A stretch of DNA of 64,000 nucleotides from positions 2,863,188-2,927,187 of the forward strand of contig CM034101.1 in NCBI GenBank assembly GCA_019914945.1, written 5' to 3'. Below are positions 51,643-62,070 of the stretch, piece after piece. Made by a program: the position numbers and the translations under genes. This DNA is from Typha latifolia. Taxonomy: Eukaryota > Streptophyta > Magnoliopsida > Poales > Typhaceae. The number at the start of each line of letters is the position of its first letter. Position 1 is the first letter of the stretch. The notes beneath the pieces are model-generated. The model had not been told where the DNA came from. It was given only the letters and a program-made list of their open reading frames with translations, and did not search any database.

Positions 51643-53115
51643 CTGCACAAAAAGGGATGCAAGCACTTAGTTCTCATACCAATAAAGTAAGGCAGATTTC
51701 AGAAAAGCACAACAGGACTAGAACAGTAGAAGAGATATATATGAGTAAAGCATCACGAGCACCCAACTTCCTACAAAATCAGGTGGAGTTCAAAACAAGC
51801 TCCTTTGATTTCATTGAATGGATTACTTAAATCAGCTAACAGCTGAACGCGCACTGCTATTAAACAAGCCAAACCAGATAACACACAAAGTTATAAGCTT
51901 GAACATCAACAACTTAGTTAAATTCAAAGCCACATCAACAATTTTGCCTTTCCTCACCCTTCTACCTTTCCATGTGAATCATTTCATATATTTCCAATTG
52001 TCCTAGACTCCTGTTTAAATGCCCAAACCCTTTCAGGGTCAGTGATGCTCCATGAGGGGGGATCATAACCACATTAACCATGCTATCAGAGCCACCATCT
52101 ATCCCTCTTGTGAACCATTGACACATTGTTCTAGGTGTCAAGTTAGACGTTGTCCTTGTCAGCACTCAGTGTCTCCCCATCTAATAATCTTCGAATCCAA
52201 AATAATTTCACAGGTTTCTTCAATTTTTTCTTCACCACTCCAAAGCAGAACTTCATAAGAGGCTATCCTCTCAGCACCTAGCTGCAGATCATACTTCTAG
52301 GCTGAGCAGCAGTCCCCAATAATAGAGCCAATTATATGATCTTGTCAAAATACAGTAAAAAGTAGAGTGAGCTCAAACGCGAGCCATGTTTAAAGATGCC
52401 CTAGATTTAAGTGAGCCAATTAGATGAGTTCAATAGGATATGCTCCATTTGCTGCGGTCCTTGAAAGAGGGCTATAAGTGCATTTGCAACAAATTCACTC
52501 AATCCTCCGGGAGACCTAGAATACTGCATCTCACCAAAATCAATGTCAAAGGCAGGGATCTTTTATTGTCACAAATTAGGCTGAGTTTGCAGTCACAATG
52601 ATGTGCAATTCTCTGATGAGATGATCTATTGCATAAACTAATACTGAATGTTCACTGTTCTCATACAACCACCCTCCATTTATTAGCACTGCTTCTAAAC
52701 ATAAAAAAGCAAGTCCCACTGCACAAGCCTGCGATAAGCCAGGGTCTAGGGAAGGCAAAATATATGCAGCCTTAATGCTGTTGCTAGAAAGCTTTATCCA
52801 TGGCTCAAACCCAAGACAACAACATGAGTGCAGGAGGCAATCCTAAATTACACATCACGTTATGGCCATATCTGCATCAAACAAGTGTGTCCCAAATATA
52901 CAAGTTACTGGCACCATCTTAAGAGACATTAACAATGGTGCAGTCTATAGACACAAGAGCACACTTAAGTGCACATAAATCAACATTTATAATTTTATGC
53001 AAGCTCCACACAAAGGTCTCCAGACTTCTGTCCTACAACCTTCAGAAGATATTCTAAGGCATAGTAATAGGAACAAGCTGAAGAAATAAAGATGCATATG
53101 ATATCCAATCATGAC

Positions 53116-53454
53116 CATTGTTTTAAAAACTTCCATGATTAGGCTCCCGCCTTAGACTCCGCTTAAGTCCTGCCTAGGTGGTCGACTTAGCAATATTTTA
53201 ATATATATTGACACTGAAATTTAAAAAATATGTACATGTTGATGAATTAGTAGATTCTAATAGCTTACTGTAGTTCTTAACAAGAATGCGTACATTGTTC
53301 AAATTGTAGGTATCAATTTTAACTCCTCTAATTATTATTTATTTTATTTGTTTATTATTCAATCGTTCTGAATTCTGGGTACCCGCTAGTGCCTAGGCAC
53401 TACATAATCCCTTGTCTGTCCGCCTACCATCTGCAATCTTTTAAAAAAACCATA
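53116..53454. mobile_element. hAT-type MITE in the final TBP intron, unit B
   Basis: Orthologous copy of the element at 44018. The left target duplication is ATCATGAC (53108-53115). The right one has drifted to CTCATGAC (53455-53462). The length is 339 bp. Confidence 0.7.
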
Positions 53455-53674
53455 CTCATGACACGCATTGAGTCTGTTTGCATCTCTTATCAAGGACATT
53501 ATGGTGATTCAACAGTAAGAATGAAGTATCATTTTGAGAATACAATACTATGAGAAAAAAACTACCGAATAAACCTTAACACAGTTGGAGAATACTGTTG
53601 AGTCTTCCTAAAGCATTTTAACCTTCTTTCGTTCCAGAATATAAATTATAATGGTCATAAGAATTTGCACATAC

Positions 53675-56600
53675 CATTGCTGGCTTTTCCTGAACTCCGT
53701 GAGCACTGGGTAAATATTTTCAAAGGCAGTGTATGTCTCATCTCTCACCTGAATATCAGATCAAAGATAGATGAGATCTGATAGACACAATAATGAATGC
53801 CTCAATAGTTTTTGCCATGCAGGAAATTCACCTTAGCTCCCGTGAGAACAATCTTGCCAGAAACGAATATGAGAAGCACGATCTTTGGTTGTTTCATTCG
53901 ATAGATCAGACCAGGAAATAGTTCTGGTTCATACTATAGAAAGGAACCAACAAGCAGCTGCATTAAGAATAGGAATCCACTTGGAGAGACCACAAAAGAA
54001 GTAACAGAAAAACTAGAGATAATTTGTCTACCATCATGTTGACTAAATCAAGGATTGCACCATTGTTAAATTAAATGTTGATTATAAAACAGATAATATG
54101 TTGGAAGGAGCACAAGTGCACATTAAGACCTAAAGTCTTCCATGGTTGTCAAAATCGAATGAAACAAGGACTGCAAACTTAACGCCAACCAAATAATCAG
54201 TGGGCGCATGGCAGAAATAAAAAGAACATCCTTTTATAATATGATCATAAAGATTATCACAACTAAAAATCAGAATCATAAAATGAAGACCACAGATGTA
54301 GAAGGTGGTCAATAGTAGTATATTCGGTCTGCAACAAAAAATATTAAACAACATGAAGCACAACTCACACTGGAGAAAGCCCCATGAGAATATGCAAGGC
54401 CCTCGAGTCTTATTGGAAATTTGACATCGCACGAACCAACAATGTTCTGAATCTTGAAATCCTAAAATCCAAAAATATAAGGTAGTGAGAGCATGAAAAT
54501 CACAGCATGACAGCCAGACAAAAAGAGATACGGAATCAGAAACCTAAACTGCATAAATAGCTACCTTGAATTTAGCTGGAAAACCAAGCTTTTGAATAAT
54601 ACGAGCATACTGAATACCAAAAGAAAAGCATCTGATTAATTTTATTCATAAAAAACAAAACAATAGAAAGGAATAATAATCCCAGTACTGTTAAAATCAG
54701 TGTTCTACTACCGTCAAGTACCTTTCGTGCTGCAAGTTTCGATTGCTGTTCACTTTTTGCTCCAGTACAAACCTGGTCATGCATAAAAGTAATATTACAG
54801 GACTTTACAATAGCAATAATGCCATATGCTAAAGAAATTAAAGGTGGTGACTTAGGGACAAGTCTTTTTCAACTTAGAGAGCATGACACAGGACTTTTTT
54901 TTAGCCGTGCATTAGAATAGCCAAATTTTCGTTCAAACGCATCGGCAAATTGGCCAGTGCGTTTGAACACTCTAATGACATTTCAGATATAGAGCACACT
55001 TCTCCGACGCGTCCGAAAGCCCACCAAGCTGTTCAAACGCTCGAAGCAAATTCTTAATCCGACTTAAAAATTTTTAAAGAGTTTTTTTAGGTTAGGTTTT
55101 TTTCTTTCTTAAGCGATTAGTACATTTGGGAGTTCATATATATGTTGTTTTGCTTCTGCCAAAAGGGATTATTATCTTCTATTGAAAGTGTAATTTTGGT
55201 TGGAATATCTTCTTAATCTCAATTGTGTTTCTTTTCATGATTGTTTAATCTATATCTCTTTCTGATCATCATGAAAGGTAAATGAGGAGTCATTCTATAT
55301 CTTGCTGGTTTCCTTGGAGTGGTGTGTGTTTCATCGTCTTGTCGACAATTATTTCCGTCCTCTAGAAGTTCCAGCGTCAACCTTAGTAAGCTTGCACAAG
55401 GAAATTGTGATCAATATACATAGTAATATTTTTAATCACATAAAATAATCTTCTAATCTTGATGAGCTTTTTATGCACTCGCACTCTAAATTTATAGAGA
55501 AAGATAAATGCTCAGCTCTTACAACACAAGTACATAATAAATACTTATTCACTACAATTCGAAAAGAATAAAATATACCGCTCAAAGCAAAAACTGTACA
55601 GCTATCAAGCACTCCATGTAAACAAAGATCTACAAACTCTAGTTCCTAGTGGAAAAGGAAATTAACTATAATAAATCAAACGATCTAAGATGTTAATTAT
55701 AAGCAACACATGTAAATTCTCATTTACACAAAAAGAAGCCAACTAACCATTTTTCCTGATGCAAATATCAATGCTGTAGTTTTTGGTTCTCTTATTCTCA
55801 TAATAACTGCTGCAAAACGCTGTAGAAGAGGTCAAAGTTAGTTAACAAATAGAACTTTATGCTCCATCCGGTTTATTGTTCAAAGTTAATATTTGTTATT
55901 GTACATAATATAATATCCTTAAAACATATTTTTCATATGTAACTTAATCTAACTTTATATAGTATGCCATACAAGATGAAGAAAAGTATGCTTCTAGGCT
56001 ATAGCATTGACAATTTGCATGACAAGTCCTACAACACACTGCTTACAGAATCAAGTAATATCAAAAGGGTTCTTCTAAATTCTAATGCACAAAATAACCA
56101 CCCAATAAACTTGCCGCTGATTGGATTGCAACGAATCAATCCTCCTGGGTAGAAAGGCATATGAACAAGAGGAAGTTTGTATCCCTTATTTCTTTCTTTT
56201 AAAAATTTAGAATACTAGTCACCATAGAGCCAATGAACAAAGAGAAACAAATAAATAAGATGTTGATTAGATTAAGGGAAAGGATTACCATCATCTGAGC
56301 TATACCTTCGGATTGTATTCTGCATTACGGGCTTGCAAGGCTATGGCTTTCAGGTCCAATTTGCAATCCAAATTGACAGTTGAAACAATATTCCTGGGTA
56401 TTAAATGTGCAATATAAGAACCTAGAACATCGCATATTATATGACGGTGAACAAAAATTTGAGCAAACCCTTTTGTCAGTAACAGCAAAGAGCAGGAAAC
56501 AGATGGATAAAAGCATATAGACTCTTAATATCACCTGATGTCTATATGTGGCATTCCAACAACAAAATGATATATATTTTTTCAATGCCCAAAAATATAA

Positions 56601-57037
56601 CTGAGAGTTCAGTATACATTCCAATGCCTACAATAACGGTCAGATGCACCGAGAAGCTTCTAAAAAAAATACGGGAGCAATAAAGCTCAATAATTTATTT
56701 TTTTGCTGGACCAGCAAATCGAGAATATGAGCATCCAGCATAATCCAGCTATACATCCAGCATAATAGATTAGGCGCTAATTAGTTGGTCAAGAATAATT
56801 CAAGTCGATCTTTGCCCATCTAAATAAAACGAAATATTGGTATCCTTCACCAGATCTTGCAGATAATTGAGTTCAAATGATGTAGTCCTAAGAACTCAAG
56901 AATATTTAGAAGGCTCCTTTTACAATCAAAATTCAAAGAAGAGGAGGAAGAGATACTTACTGGAGCGTGGGAACAATGCCAGAAGGATGCTTTGATAGAT
57001 CAACTGGCTGACTCCCCTCCAATCCCTGATCCGCCAT
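53675..57037 (-). CDS. TBP: TATA-box-binding protein, copy B
   Basis: Eight minus-strand exons: 57037-56961, 56393-56306, 55819-55748, 54772-54722, 54609-54565, 54461-54369, 53933-53832, 53748-53675. Each has the same length as its partner in copy A (77, 88, 72, 51, 45, 93, 102 and 74 bases). The protein as read is identical to copy A, 200 residues, from [14 protein letters not shown] to FRKSQQ. The exon differences I saw are silent, for example Ser9 AGC/AGT, Leu14 CTG/CTA, Ser15 TCG/TCA and Tyr-Asn-Pro TAC AAC CCA / TAC AAT CCG. Both TBP repeats and the Phe residues are intact. The stop is probably split by the final intron as in copy A (TG here, A at 51642). The promoter is also duplicated, so the gene may be expressed independently. 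No disabling change was found. Confidence 0.95.
54835..54905 (+). mobile_element. Short Ty3/gypsy remnant in TBP-B intron 3
   Basis: Plus-strand frame [20 protein letters not shown] matches the tail [20 protein letters not shown] of the remnant in copy A. DNA from about 54920 to 55390 resembles a gypsy 3' non-coding end and is largely deleted from copy A. The insertion therefore predates the duplication and has been trimmed differently in each copy. Confidence 0.6.
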
Positions 57038-57431
57038 CTTCTTCCCCCTCAGTAATCCGTCCAAAAGTCCTCAAATTTGCAAATTATTTCTTATCTTCCC
57101 CTTTCTAATCTAATCCAACAAAAATTTCTTAAAGGCCTATGCCTTTTTCTTCAATTTAAGAAAACGATTGCATCGATTTAAGAGATAGGCAACGGAAATC
57201 TCAAGAAGAGAGGTAAGGGGCGACAGATCTATAGTTCGTTCACAGCTCGGTACCAAACCCAACCAACCTTGTGAGAGATCTAGGGTTTCTAACCCATTCC
57301 GGAGGTGAAAAGCGAGAGATCTAAGCGGGAAAGAATCGAAAAGATAGTTTCAAATAGGGGAAGGTTTCAAAATTGTGGTCTTTTATAGGGAATGGAATAG
57401 ATCTGGGAGGTAAAAGGAGACGCCTTTAGTT

Positions 57432-57533
57432 TTAGGGTTTCGTCTGGTCCTCAAGAGCGAGGTGTCGGAAGAGAGAGAGGATAAGATGGGAACGCGGAGG
57501 CGGCCTTATCTACCCCTTGGCCTCATATTTATA
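57432..57533 (-). promoter_or_regulatory. TBP copy B promoter: TATA box and telo-box
   Basis: TATAAAT at 57533-57527 and AAACCCTAA at 57440-57432 on the gene strand. Spacing is the same as in copy A. The sequence around the TATA box, including the downstream GGCCGCC-containing leader, is conserved. Confidence 0.65.
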
Positions 57534-57778
57534 GTAGGCCACCGGCTGGGGAAGGTTACTGCCGGTTACACGCAACCTGACCGAATGTAGCCAGTTTGGA
57601 GTGGTTGATATTTATAGCGAAAGCGCTTGTGTTCTGGAACATGTCCGAAGTGCGTGTCGTCATCTCGCGGCTTTAATGTATGGTGGGGAAGTAGAAAAAT
57701 TTACGATAATAGGCTTCGGATCTTCGTTCAGTAGAAGAGGGCTATAGGAGACGATTGTCAATTTGTTGGGAAAGTTAC

Positions 57779-59662
57779 TCATAGTTCTTAGAAAGCGAGA
57801 TTTCGATCGACCTTCTTACTTTCAATCCGTAATTAAAAAAAAAAGGAGTTAATTATCTCAACACTTTCTAAACTCTACCAGGTGACCTCCTAAATTTTTT
57901 TGAAAGGTTAATGTCACTTTTCTATTAGTGTAACATTAAAAAAAATATTAGGCGAGTTAATTTACATGACAGTTATATCAGACATAATTAATTCAAACTG
58001 ACCTAAATGCCCTTATAATTCTTATTTGATCATTTAATTAAATTAAGATAAAAAAGATATATAATAATATAATTTAATTTCCAACACTTTATCATCTTCA
58101 ATCATTTTCCTCTCTTTCACCGTCATCGACTTCTGCCCTCCCTCCTCCGTGGCTGTCTAGTGCAGCGACCTCGACAATGATGGTGCTCTGATCCCTAGCA
58201 ACAAAGACGGCAACACCGATGACCATGAGCATGGCCCTTTCAAAGCCAAAATAGGTGGCAGGTCACAACATAACTGTGGTGCTCTCAAACTTGGCTGACT
58301 AGGTGGAGCAGGACGTGGCGGACCCTGAGGCAGAGATGGGGTTGGCAACTATGATGCTGCTAGAATTGGTCAACCAGGTGGCAAAGGAAGCGTTGGAGAT
58401 GAAGGCGAACGAGCCACGGCATAACAACTACTATTAGTTGCTCTAGTGGTGGTGGCGACGTCGGACTTGATCGACTAGGCAGTAGAGGCAACGATGGTGA
58501 CAATGGAATACTCAATGGCAATGGAGTTAGACTCGATCTCCCCGGTGGCAACAGAAGCAGCGAGGATGATGGCGCAATCGACCTAACCACTGGATCACCT
58601 GAGAAAGCCAAGATCAATAACACCTAACTATGTGTCATCACCACAGTCTCTCGAGCTGCATATTCTTATTATTGGAGTGATAAGGATTCTCTAGCGACTT
58701 CACCTCCTTCCACTGCACAGAGCATCTGCATAAGGTGAGGAATACAAGCGCCAAGAGCACGAAATTGCTCGTCGTAGTCACGACCACCGCCTTAGCCATA
58801 TTAGCTCTCTTGGATGGAGATAGAGATAGAAAAAAAAAAGAGTAGGAACTAATGAGGTCACGAGCAGTGGAGGACTCGAGATCGAGACTGTGACGATTGC
58901 ATGACCAAGAGACCTCCCGCTCACTTCCATTCTCACGCTAAAAGACTGAGGAATGGGAGAGGAGCAGTGACGGTACGGGGAGAGAGGAAGGAAGAGAGGT
59001 GAGGCATAAATCTTGAGGGAATGACAACAAATCTTGAGGGAATAACAATGGCAGAAAGAGGAGAGAAGAGAGATTAAGTTTGTTGAGAGCAATCATATAA
59101 TTTACTTTTCTAATTTATTTTTATTTAAAAATTAATAATATGATATATTTATTAGGGGTATAATAATCATTGTATTCGATCGCCTTAGTTTCATTTGGCC
59201 AAGTGAAAAATTGGGCCAGTTTAGTTATATCATTGAGGGAGATAAAAGATTAATACAAAGAAAAGATCAAAATCAAAACCAAAAACATTTTCATACAAGT
59301 TATTTAATTTTTCATATACGAATACCGATATCACATATCTCTTTACCTGCATACTTTTTAATTAATTTTTAAATTTTAATTTACGTATTTAAATAATACA
59401 TATTAATATTAGTACTAATAATTTATTTTATATCTTTTATGGAGATTAATTTGACAAATTTAAAAATGTAGTTAACATGCATTTTTTAAACTTTTAATAT
59501 TTTGGATTAAATTGTTTATAAAATAAGTGTCATAATTTAATTAAAATTTAATCCATTTAAAATCTAAATATATGCCATCCGTTTAAAATTTAAATATATA
59601 CCCAAAAATTATCCTATCCGTTTAATATCTATATCTAAATTTATATCCGGCCAAATATTTAA
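57779..59662. other. Unassigned region with a GC-rich block at about 58130-59080
   Basis: The block stands out from its AT-rich flanks. On the minus strand one frame from about 58798 reads MAKAVVVTTTSNFVLLALVF, a hydrophobic start, then stops within about 55 codons. Other frames at 58157-58348 and 58360-58623 (Pro/Ser/Leu-rich) follow, broken by stops. This could be a decayed gene or transposon. I do not recognise the family. The AT-rich remainder (59090-59660) shows nothing. Confidence 0.4.
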
Positions 59663-59990
59663 ATGGACTCAATTTTAAATAAATTTGCCACGATAACCCG
59701 TAAATTTTTATGGGAGACATGGCAAGACAAATATGGTCTCTGTCTCATTGATTGGAGGACTAATTCTCCCAAAGAGATTTTGTTCTGGCTGGGCATTCGG
59801 GATTTGAGGATTATCAAATCTTCCATCGTATCTAAACGGAGTAAAACAGTCCAAAACGGGAGATCCTTGTAGGGCTAACCTCTTTGAAAGGTCCTAGCCT
59901 CTTGGACCTGTTCGAGGTCATTCCGCTATTGGGGGTCGGGCATCTTCAATGTGCGAGTACGAGACAACTTACTTTGCCATAACCCTTGGA
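59663..59990 (+). mobile_element. LINE (non-LTR retrotransposon) remnant, end of reverse transcriptase
   Basis: The frame 59663-59872 reads ITRKFLWETWQDKYGLCLID, then SPKEILFWLGIRDLRIIKSS. This is the familiar plant L1-type segment (RFLW..., W..., P...GGLGIRDL..., SK) that closes the reverse transcriptase region. GG of the motif is altered and the frame is lost after about 70 codons. Shifted traces continue to about 59990. It is a dead fragment. Confidence 0.7.
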
Positions 59991-60454
59991 TTAATGATTG
60001 GCACTTCCTTAATGGCATAAGTTAGTCAACGTTACAATAACTTGCGAGCAAAGGGTAGCTAATAATGATATGGTACAGGCCTAGTCCGTTTGTTTGGCCC
60101 AGAGAAGAGTTGGGACCCGTCTTTCCTCCTCGCCCTAGTTGCCGACCTTTCAAGCTTACTAAACCTCCTCCTGTTAACTATTTGGGTCCATTCTTAGATG
60201 TGATCAAGATGATTTCATCTCCGTCCAAGCCTTAGGACGAGAACCAGCCTTTCATCATGCTCTCATTGTCTTTTGCATCATATGCTTCTCAACGTCCAAG
60301 CCTCTATAAGAGCGCTGGTGAAACCCCCACTACCTGCAATGGTTAGCCATTTCTTATTTCTCGACCATAAGCAAGACTTAGTGTGAAATCTATAGAAATA
60401 AAATGTATCTTTGATTCGCGTTGATATTTCTTCGCGGTGATGGAATGGAAAGCA
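59991..60454. other. Region downstream of the snoRNA pair; possible 3' exon of the host transcript
   Basis: On the minus strand an acceptor-like TTGCAG ends at about 60340, which could close an intron holding the snoRNAs. No protein frame. A C-box-like ATGATGA near 60265 has no partner D box, so I do not call a third snoRNA. Confidence 0.4.
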
Positions 60455-60539
60455 GAGCCTCAGAGATCTTGGTGGTTCGCGATCATCAAACGGGTGAAAC
60501 CCATCAAGAGTAGCAAATATTATCTCACATCATAGGCTC
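60455..60539 (-). ncRNA. U24: U24 box C/D small nucleolar RNA
   Basis: Guides 2'-O-methylation of 25S rRNA in the nucleolus. On the minus strand the RNA is closed by a 5-bp terminal stem GAGCC/GGCTC. Box C is ATGATGT (60533-60527), one base inside the stem, and box D is CTGA (60463-60460). Directly before box D is AACCACCAAGATCT, complementary to 25S AGATCTTGGTGG. After box C comes AATATTTGCTACT, complementary to the adjoining 25S segment AGTAGCAAATATT, next to a degenerate D' (CTTGA). A C'-like TGATGAT follows. Two guides for adjacent rRNA segments are the hallmark of U24 from yeast to human. By the five-nucleotide rule they address the sites known in yeast as Cm1437 and Am1449/Gm1450. Length is 85 nt. 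It is paired with another snoRNA upstream. Symbol and rRNA sequence are from memory. The fit is very good. Confidence 0.92.
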
Positions 60540-60625
60540 ATTAAACTTGGCACCATCAGAGTTATGAAAACTATAACACAAACAAAAAACCTAAAATTTT
60601 TATCTACCAAAGAGAAAATGGATGG

Positions 60626-60714
60626 CATAGTGAGTCAGAAGTAGCTGGTTTATAACATCATCTTGTATAAATCAATGGGAATCCGTCTGATTTACTTCAT
60701 CACCCATCACCATG
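60626..60714 (-). ncRNA. Box C/D snoRNA of the U51/snR39 type
   Basis: On the minus strand box C is GTGATGA (60703-60697) and box D is CTGA (60638-60635). An external stem CATGGTGA/TCACTATG (60714-60707 with 60633-60626, one G-U pair) closes the RNA after a small bulge. The 11-nt guide AACCAGCTACT, then T, sits before box D and is complementary to 25S AGTAGCTGGTT. The fifth base above box D pairs with the A of GUAGC, the site known in yeast as Am807 (snR39) and in human as Am1511 (U51/U32). An internal GATGATG may be box C'. No convincing second guide is seen. Its neighbour is U24, 86 bases downstream on the same strand, so both probably come from one precursor. Confidence 0.85.
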
Positions 60715-61101
60715 AACATTCGAATGCAAAATAAAAAATAAATTAAATTTGATTGCAAAATAGACTAGAAATATATCTACCTTGTCACCGAGAAATCCTA
60801 CGAGTAATTAAAGGAGTATCGGAGCTAAAGATAGACAAATCATTTGGCCTAACGATAGATTCCTTGCCGCATTTTAACACAGCAGCAAGCAATTGCAATA
60901 TTAGGCCGAATTCAAAAACAACCAAAAATACACATGAAAAAAATCAGAGATCAGAATACCGGAACTAATGCGTGAAATCTAGATCAAAGAAGTAACAAAG
61001 ACAGCAAAGCTGTAGATGATCTAGGATCTGGGTATAGCTAAGGTTTGGGGTTGAGATCTAAAACGGTAATCGTGGATATCAGAGATGGAGGCGACGGAGA
61101 A

Positions 61102-61150
61102 AAACCCTAGGAATAGAGTCGATAAGACCCGATCGTTTGGCTTTTATAGG
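61102..61150 (-). promoter_or_regulatory. TATA and telo-box promoter driving the snoRNA transcript
   Basis: On the minus strand CCTATAAAAG lies at 61150-61141 and CTAGGGTTT at 61110-61102 in the expected leader. A second telo-box core (TTAGGGTTT on the plus strand) is at 61206-61214. Telo-boxes are characteristic of plant snoRNA and ribosomal-protein promoters. The leader continues CTCCGTCGCCTCCATCTCTG and then about 350 bases without a long protein frame to the first snoRNA. Confidence 0.6.
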
Positions 61151-62070
61151 CACGATAGACTTCCAGTGTCCCGCGGTGTATGATAACGTTAAGTTATCCC
61201 CTTAATTAGGGTTTTCTTTGGTTATTTCAATTTTGGTTTGAAATTTGAATAATATTTAGGTTCCCTTATATAATCCCAAAAAGTTCTCTTGATAAACAGG
61301 ATTTTCATATTGGGTATTCGTATTTCGGTATTTGCTCCTACGAAATTGATCTTATAATTTTATTTGGATTTTATTTGCATAACAGCCCCCTATTTTACTC
61401 TTATTAGTTGTTAAGCTTCCCTATTTTACATATTTCACTTTTTCCCACTAAGTTAAGCACTTTAATTTTGAATTTCACATGGTAGGACACACATTTGGAT
61501 CCCCCATTTAGGCTCTTCTGTACATAAGTCTCAATTTTTTGAGGTTAAACAACACTAATAAAAGGCATCACAGAACCTTAGATCATTCATTTAAAATTTT
61601 CATGCAAAAATGTACCTCCAACTCCAAGGACTACTCTTTTGCTTCATGACTTGCCACAAGAGTCTCAGAAAATTTCCAGAGCTAAAATAAAGCAATGACC
61701 AACTATAAGAGATTGATTTCATTACTGAATAAAATATTGCAGAGGGCCATGGAGAGTAGAATACATTAAAGATAATACAACATACGCTGAATATAAGCAT
61801 CATTTTAAGTTCATGTGAGGTTCTCACTGTATGCTTAATTTATACATCAGTGTGGAATTCATACACTAAAAGCAACTTTGACAATTTCTCATCATCATAA
61901 ATCAAAATAGTCATAATTTCTACATCAAATATAACCAACCATAGATTTCCCTTCTCAGGCCACTCATCCCAGGTACGTAACGTAAGTGGTAGTGCTTGAC
62001 AAACAGGGAACGGGATTTTCCAAGTTTTCTTCTTTCTTCTTCCAGATGTATATAGATGAAATCAAAAATC
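61151..62070. other. Intergenic region between the snoRNA promoter and the NusB-domain gene
   Basis: AT-rich with no coding motif. The part nearest 62070 is the 3' UTR of the NusB-domain gene. Confidence 0.5.

Larger units (their letters stand above)
51045..57778. repeat. Tandem duplication unit B (6.7 kb) containing the second TBP gene
   Basis: Direct-repeat partner of 41921-50478, in the same orientation. Exon and short-intron sequence is nearly identical (introns 4 and 5 are 112 and 103 bases in both). Long introns and flanks differ by substitutions and insertions. It lacks the 731-bp hAT element, the inverted-repeat element and the ATGT microsatellite of unit A. Confidence 0.92.
60345..61115 (-). 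ncRNA. Inferred non-coding host precursor of the two snoRNAs
   Basis: Inferred span from the promoter to past U24. I see no conserved protein frame on this strand (the 71-codon frame at 60753-60968 is on the other strand). The precursor may be a dicistronic snoRNA transcript or a spliced host RNA. The sequence alone does not decide. Confidence 0.45.

Noticed and set aside
60230..60300. Possible third snoRNA below U24 (C-box-like ATGATGA on the minus strand)
   Set aside because: No CTGA box D at a fitting distance and no recognisable guide.
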